Assembly (NCBI GenBank): GCA_035647855.1
Contig: DASRMP010000040.1
Span: 1 to 17,744 of the forward strand
Length of the DNA stretch: 17,744 nt
Source: JAAZBW01 sp035647855
Lineage (GTDB): Bacteria; Actinomycetota; Actinomycetes; Actinomycetales; Actinomycetaceae
Direction: 5' to 3'
Positions within the stretch are counted from its first letter, which is position 1, and each line of letters begins with the position of its first letter. The notes below the pieces were generated by a model. It worked only from the letters and a program-made list of their open reading frames with translations. It did no database searches and was not told the origin of the DNA. A program made the translations under genes and the position numbers. Below are positions 14,934 to 17,744 of this stretch, one piece after another.

Positions 14934-14977
14934 CGACGAGGGCGGCGTGTCACCACGGTGGCTCGCCGCCCTCGTCG
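14934..14977 (+). terminator. Terminator of the rpsF-ssb-rpsR-rplI operon
   Basis: CGACGAGGGCGGCG (14934-14947) and CGCCGCCCTCGTCG (14964-14977) are a perfect 14-bp stem. The 16-nt loop contains a further small stem, CACC/GGTG. It starts 15 nt after the rplI stop. There is no U-tract, as is usual for actinobacterial hairpin terminators. Confidence 0.75.
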
Positions 14978-15067
14978 CTGTGTGGAAGACCGCCCGCGCG
15001 CCGATCCAGGTCAACGATGGACAAAGCCAGAGTTCCCAAATCGCCAACCGATGGTGGGCTTCCGCCT

Positions 15068-15104
15068 CCGGCGTGTCGTCCACGGACACGCCGGACGATT
15101 TTTC
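15068..15104 (+). terminator. Second intrinsic terminator with T-run, no gene directly upstream
   Basis: TCCGGCGTGTC (15068-15078) and GACACGCCGGA (15086-15096) make a perfect 11-bp stem with a 7-nt loop, followed by CGA and a T-run (15100-15104). The T-run is on the plus strand only. It lies about 90 bp past the rplI terminator, so it may be a backup terminator or the end of a small transcript. Confidence 0.65.
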
Positions 15105-15177
15105 CTCCACAGGGTGTCGATTCGCGCATCGGCGGATTTCCGCCTCGAAAAGGGTAGGGCGAGGCAGAAGTTCGGGA

Positions 15178-15262
15178 TCTTTCCACAAAGTTATCCACCA
15201 AATGTGGATAGTCGCCGGGCATGGCGCACATCCAATCCACAGTTCGCGGGGCGTTCTCCACA
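15178..15262 (+). promoter_or_regulatory. Cluster of DnaA-box-like sites upstream of dnaB
   Basis: Five 9-mers resemble TTATCCACA: CTTTCCACA (15178-15186), TTATCCACC (15191-15199), CTATCCACA on the minus strand (15203-15211), CAATCCACA (15233-15241) and TTCTCCACA (15254-15262). The second, third and fifth have one mismatch, the others two. The second and third face each other, making a TATCCAC/GTGGATA inverted repeat. The last site ends 18 bp before the -35 of the candidate dnaB promoter. Confidence 0.5.
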
Positions 15263-15280
15263 GTGAACGTCTTTGCCGGT

Positions 15281-15309
15281 TTGAGGGGATCCATCGAGCC
15301 GATTAGATT
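15281..15309 (+). promoter_or_regulatory. Candidate dnaB promoter
   Basis: TTGAGG (15281-15286), a 17-bp spacer and TAGATT (15304-15309) make the best sigma-70-type promoter seen in the window. Transcription would start near 15316, giving a leader of about 190 nt before dnaB. Confidence 0.6.
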
Positions 15310-15335
15310 CATGTGGCCTCCCGATCCGGCGAGTG

Positions 15336-15469
15336 TCTCAGCGGCAGTCTTCCTCCCTTGCGGGTGTGAAACACGGCTGAGATTGGGTTGAGCCATCCGG
15401 TTCGACTCATGCGGGGAAGCGGCCGCGGGCGGTGCAGGTGGACGTTTCTGTCAGACCTCTGCGGTCTGA
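15336..15469 (+). promoter_or_regulatory. Structured dnaB 5' leader with inverted repeats
   Basis: TCTCAGC (15336-15342) pairs with GCTGAGA (15376-15382) across a 33-nt loop that itself contains GTGT/ACAC. Further down, TCAGACC (15451-15457) and GGTCTGA (15463-15469) form a perfect 7-bp stem with a 5-nt loop, 37 nt before the dnaB ATG. The second could be an operator or an RNA hairpin; function is unknown. Confidence 0.35.
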
Positions 15470-15506
15470 TGAAGGCATCGGCCGAGGTGGCGCGGGGAGG
15501 ACGAGG

Positions 15507-16868
15507 ATGGTTGCACAGCTCAACGAGAGAGAGTCTGTTGCGTATGACCGGACTCCGCCTCAGGACCTTCAGGCGGAGCAGTCGGTGCTCGGCGGGATGT
15601 TGCTCTCGAAGGACGCGATCGCGGACGTCGCCGAGGAGCTGCGGCCCGGGGACTTCTATCGTCCCGCCCACGAGTCGATCTTCGATGCGATTCTCGATCT
15701 TTATAGCCGCGGTGAGCCCGCTGATGCGGTCACGGTCGCGAACGAGCTCTCCAAGCGAGGTGAACTGGCGCGCGTCGGGGGAGGCCCGTACCTCCACACG
15801 CTGATCGCATCGGTTCCGACTGCGGCCAACGCGGCCCACTACGCCCGCATCGTCCGGGAGCGGTCGGTGCTCCGTCGGCTTGTGGAAGCCGGCACGCGCA
15901 TCGCCCAACTCGGCTACGCGACCGACGGGGGCGACGTTGACGATCTTGTGAACACCGCGCAGTTCGAGGTCTACGCGGTGACGGAACGGCGGACCTCGGA
16001 GGATTACCGGCCGATCGGCCAGATTCTGAACGAGGTCACCGATGAGATCTCGGCGAACTCGAACCGGGGGAGTGGGCTTCTCGGAGTGCCCACGGGTTTC
16101 CGCGATCTCGATGAGCTCACCCACGGACTGCATCCGGGCCAGATGATTATCATCGCGGCGCGTCCGGCGATCGGTAAGTCCACGCTCGCGCTCGACATCT
16201 GCCGCGCCGCCTCGATCGGTTCCGGTATGACATCGGTGATCTTCTCGTTGGAGATGGGGCGCAGCGAGCTCACCATGCGCCTGCTGTCCGCAGAGGCGGG
16301 CATCGAGTTGAACCGGCTGCGCCGCGGCAACCTGGATGACCGGGACTGGACAAAAATCGCCTCCACGCAGTCGCGCGTCTCGGAGGCGCCGCTCTATATC
16401 GACGATTCTCCGAATATGTCCCTGGTGGAGATCCGGGCCAAGTGCCGGCGTCTGAAGCAGCGGCATGACCTGCAGCTCGTCGTCGTGGACTACTTGCAGC
16501 TGATGAGCTCGGGGAAGAAGGTGGAGTCCCGCCAGCAGGAGGTGTCCGAGTTCTCCCGCGCGCTGAAGTTGCTCGCGAAGGAGCTCGAGGTGCCGGTGAT
16601 TGCGGTCGCGCAGCTGAACCGTGGTCCGGAGATGAGGCAGGACAAGAAGCCGATGATGTCTGACCTGCGTGAGTCGGGGTCGCTGGAGCAGGACGCGGAC
16701 GTAGTGATGCTGCTGCACCGGGAGGATGCCTACGATCGGGAAACCTCCCGTGTCGGTGAGGCGGACATCATCGTGGCGAAGCACCGCAATGGGCCCACCG
16801 CGACGATCTCGGTGGTGTTCCAGGGCCACTTCTCGCGCTTCACGGACATGGCCCGCGAGGGGTTCTGA
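15507..16868 (+). CDS. dnaB: Replicative DNA helicase DnaB
   Basis: The 453-aa protein has the N-terminal helical domain (about 15-120: PPQDLQAEQSVLGGMLL, PGDFYRPAHESIF) and the RecA-like helicase domain (about 190-445). Walker A is AARPAIGKST (217-226). The Walker B segment is LVVVDYLQLM (324-333) with D328, and the arginine-finger region is AKHRNGPT (424-431). The hexamer unwinds DNA ahead of the fork. Length is normal and there is no intein, unlike M. tuberculosis DnaB. The ATG at 15507 is chosen because GGAGGA lies 5 nt upstream. The frame is open to an ATG at 15432, but that stretch lacks DnaB homology and contains the leader hairpin. Confidence 0.96.
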   Translation: MVAQLNERESVAYDRTPPQDLQAEQSVLGGMLLSKDAIADVAEELRPGDFYRPAHESIFDAILDLYSRGEPADAVTVANELSKRGELARVGGGPYLHTLIASVPTAANAAHYARIVRERSVLRRLVEAGTRIAQLGYATDGGDVDDLVNTAQFEVYAVTERRTSEDYRPIGQILNEVTDEISANSNRGSGLLGVPTGFRDLDELTHGLHPGQMIIIAARPAIGKSTLALDICRAASIGSGMTSVIFSLEMGRSELTMRLLSAEAGIELNRLRRGNLDDRDWTKIASTQSRVSEAPLYIDDSPNMSLVEIRAKCRRLKQRHDLQLVVVDYLQLMSSGKKVESRQQEVSEFSRALKLLAKELEVPVIAVAQLNRGPEMRQDKKPMMSDLRESGSLEQDADVVMLLHREDAYDRETSRVGEADIIVAKHRNGPTATISVVFQGHFSRFTDMAREGF

Positions 16869-16881
16869 CGAGGGGTTCTGA
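16856..16881 (+). repeat. 13-bp duplication of the dnaB 3' end
   Basis: CGAGGGGTTCTGA occurs at 16856-16868, ending exactly with the dnaB stop codon, and again at once at 16869-16881. The duplicate repeats the last codons plus TGA. Confidence 0.85.
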
Positions 16882-16900
16882 GGAGTGCCGTCGTCGGGCG

Positions 16901-16960
16901 TTCCGGACAGGGGTCGGGCCTTCCGGACAGGGGTCAGGCCTTCCGGACAGGGGAGACCTG
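16901..16960 (+). repeat. 20-bp tandem repeat, 3 copies, after dnaB
   Basis: Units start at 16901, 16921 and 16941 and share TTCCGGACAGGGG. The first two differ by one base and the third diverges in its last 6-7 bases. The units begin 32 bp after the dnaB stop. Confidence 0.88.
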
Positions 16961-16963
16961 AGA

Positions 16964-17251
16964 CTTCTATAGGAATTTCGGCGGCGCGTGCTGGTTTGGT
17001 GCGGTCCGGAGGTGCTTACGAGTCCCTTCAGCCGGTAGTGGAGCCTCCTGAACCGGTGGCGGAGTGTCTGCTGTAGGAGTTTGGCTTCTAGTGTAGGGGC
17101 TAAACGCGTGCGTAACGCCTACAGTAGAGACTAAACGCCTACAGTAGACGAAAATCGGCGGTCCGGAGGGCCGCGAACAGGCCGAAAGGGGATCAAATCG
17201 ACCCTTCGACGGCGTAGGTGTCCGTCCACAGGACCGAAATTCCTACAGTAG
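16964..17251. repeat. 288-bp segment with 18-bp imperfect terminal inverted repeats and six CCTACAGTAG-type motifs
   Basis: CTTCTATAGGAATTTCGG (16964-16981) is the reverse complement, with two mismatches, of CCGAAATTCCTACAGTAG (17234-17251). CCTACAGTAG occurs exactly at 17118-17127, 17138-17147 and 17242-17251. Opposite-orientation copies with one mismatch lie at 17068-17077 and 17088-17097, and a degenerate one is in the left terminal repeat. The core CTAC-A-GTAG is itself symmetric. The segment resembles either a small non-coding repeat element or a multi-site protein-binding region. No target-site duplication was recognised. Confidence 0.6.
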
Positions 17252-17258
17252 TGTCCGT

Positions 17259-17276
17259 TCTCCCCTATCGGGGAGA
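17259..17276 (-). terminator. Hairpin downstream of the DUF5302 gene
   Basis: TCTCCCC (17259-17265) and GGGGAGA (17270-17276) form a 7-bp stem with a 4-nt loop, 11 bp past the stop of the minus-strand gene. No T-run is present on either strand. It may end transcription from either side of this convergent pair. Confidence 0.5.
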
Positions 17277-17287
17277 CCCATTACGCG

Positions 17288-17620
17288 CTAGCCGGACTTG
17301 CGCCGGAAGACGCGGCGCTGCTGGCCGGCAGCGGCCGTGTGCGAGGCCTTCGCCTTTCCCTGGCCGGCTTCCCCGGACTGCTCGCGGGCCTTCTTCTTCT
17401 CCAGCGCATCGCGCATCTTCGCCTTCACGGCGTCGACGTCGCCTTCGCCGTCGGTTGCTCCTGTGGGCGTGGGTGCGACTTCGGGCTGCTCCTCGACGGC
17501 CTGCTCCTCGACGGCCTGCTCCCTGGCGGCCTTCTCCTTGGCGGCCTGCTCCTTGGCAGCCTTCTCCTCGCGGATGGGCTGCCTGCGGATCTGCTCGCCG
17601 GCGCCGGTTCCAGATACCAT
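17288..17620 (-). CDS. DUF5302 family small charged protein
   Basis: The 110-aa protein ends with the pattern of DUF5302: DVDAVKAKMRDALEKKKARE, a Gly/Lys/Ala/His stretch, then RRVFRRKSG. Function is unknown; the family consists of short, hydrophilic actinobacterial proteins without membrane segments. The N-terminal half (about 17-46) is a Lys/Glu/Ala/Gln run built from repeats such as AAKEQ and AVEEQ, probably helical or disordered and longer than I would expect for the family. The ATG at 17620 was chosen because GGAAGGAG lies 7 nt upstream on the minus strand. The frame is open upstream to 17713, but that part falls in repeats. It points toward dnaB and appears to be transcribed alone. Confidence 0.75.
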   Translation of the reverse strand: MVSGTGAGEQIRRQPIREEKAAKEQAAKEKAAREQAVEEQAVEEQPEVAPTPTGATDGEGDVDAVKAKMRDALEKKKAREQSGEAGQGKAKASHTAAAGQQRRVFRRKSG

Positions 17621-17686
17621 CGCGGGACTCCTTCCGAATCGATCGATCACACCATGATCCCGTGAGGGCGCAACCATCCGCCACCC

Positions 17687-17744
17687 CTTTTCACGGTGCG
17701 CCCGCCCTTTCACGGTGGGCCCGCCCTTTCACGGTGGGCCCGCC
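17687..17744. repeat. 19-20-bp tandem repeat at the right edge, 3 copies seen
   Basis: Two exact 19-bp units, CTTTCACGGTGGGCCCGCC, occupy 17707-17725 and 17726-17744. A variant unit with one extra T and a C in place of one G occupies 17687-17706. The array reaches the window edge, so its full length is unknown. It lies upstream of the DUF5302 gene. Confidence 0.85.

Larger units (their letters stand above)
14919..15506 (+). other. 588-bp regulatory interval between rplI and dnaB
   Basis: No gene is supported. The interval holds a strong rplI terminator, a second hairpin followed by a T-run (15068-15104), a small 6-bp inverted repeat GGCGGA/TCCGCC (15131-15144), five DnaA-box-like sites (15178-15262), a good sigma-70-type promoter (15281-15309) and a structured dnaB leader. 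A minus-strand open frame (14950-15396) runs across all of these and looks accidental. Confidence 0.7.
16869..17287 (+). other. 419-bp gene-free interval between dnaB and the DUF5302 gene
   Basis: No believable gene lies here; a 63-codon frame at 16885 begins in the tandem repeats and has no recognisable content. The interval holds the 13-bp duplication, a 20-bp x3 repeat, a 288-bp segment bounded by an 18-bp imperfect inverted repeat and filled with CCTACAGTAG motifs, GCGGTCCGGAGG repeated at 17001 and 17158, and a hairpin at 17259-17276. The two genes face each other, so the interval should contain terminators rather than promoters. Confidence 0.65.

Noticed and set aside
15178..15262. Chromosomal replication origin
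   Set aside because: dnaA and dnaN are absent, the sites are mostly imperfect, and no long AT-rich unwinding region is present. A regulatory or titration role fits better.
14950..15396. Minus-strand 148-codon frame between rplI and dnaB
   Set aside because: It crosses two terminator hairpins, the DnaA-box-like cluster and the dnaB promoter, and its translation is low-complexity without a known domain.
16164..16560. Intein in DnaB
   Set aside because: The helicase domain is continuous from Walker A to Walker B and the protein has the normal 453-aa length.
15309..16829. Long minus-strand frame (506 codons) opposite dnaB
   Set aside because: It is a shadow of dnaB caused by high-GC codon usage; the translation is Arg/His/Leu/Asp-rich with no domain.
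16964..17251. Insertion sequence after dnaB
   Set aside because: No transposase frame or target-site duplication is seen. Only a short non-coding segment with imperfect inverted ends is supported.

Overview
The window is strongly GC-rich chromosomal DNA from an actinobacterium. The gene order is that of an Actinomycetales or Micrococcales relative rather than of Mycobacterium. The evidence is the MurJ-pseudokinase fusion next to a DUF6049 gene and a NUDIX gene diverging from pcnA, a cysteine-free ribosomal protein S18 in the rpsF-ssb-rpsR-rplI cluster, a DUF5302 protein, and the use of GTG and TTG starts. The sequence alone does not fix a genus. Almost all genes are housekeeping genes, and no phage, IS element, CRISPR array, tRNA or rRNA was seen.

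Layout. (1) Positions 1-5460, minus strand: a three-gene operon, NUDIX hydrolase > DUF6049 exported protein > murJ, with both junctions being 4-bp ATGA overlaps. murJ runs off the left edge and carries a C-terminal pseudokinase. (2) 5461-5615: divergent promoter region with a perfect DnaA box. Both start codons lie 6 nt from a -10-like hexamer, so both mRNAs may be leaderless. (3) 5616-7061: pcnA, plus strand. (4) 7062-7681: a 620-bp gene-free stretch holding a 40-bp near-perfect palindrome and several tandem repeat families, one with an exact 42-bp period. (5) 7682-10570: iron-uptake operon feoA-feoB-nfu, in which an Nfu-type Fe-S protein follows feoB with a GTGA overlap. (6) 10713-12944: class A penicillin-binding protein. 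(7) 13161-14918: rpsF-ssb-rpsR-rplI, behind an rpsF leader that can fold so as to hide its own Shine-Dalgarno sequence. (8) 14919-15506: terminators, a cluster of DnaA-box-like sites, a good promoter and a structured leader. (9) 15507-16868: dnaB, without intein. (10) 16869-17287: gene-free, with 20-bp tandem repeats and six copies of a CCTACAGTAG-type motif, the outer pair forming an 18-bp inverted repeat. (11) 17288-17620, minus strand: DUF5302 protein, then a 19-bp repeat running off the right edge.

How it works together: cell-wall export and synthesis (MurJ lipid II flippase, PBP), tRNA 3'-end maturation (PcnA), ferrous iron uptake and Fe-S handling (FeoA, FeoB, Nfu), and replication and translation (SSB, DnaB, S6, S18, L9). 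The most unusual features are non-coding: tandem duplications just after, or across, the stop codons of many genes; the CCTACAGTAG cluster; the palindrome and repeats between pcnA and feoA; and DnaA-type sites in front of dnaB. In the proteins, the FeoB G4 motif lacks its usual asparagine and the Feo operon contains an Nfu gene.
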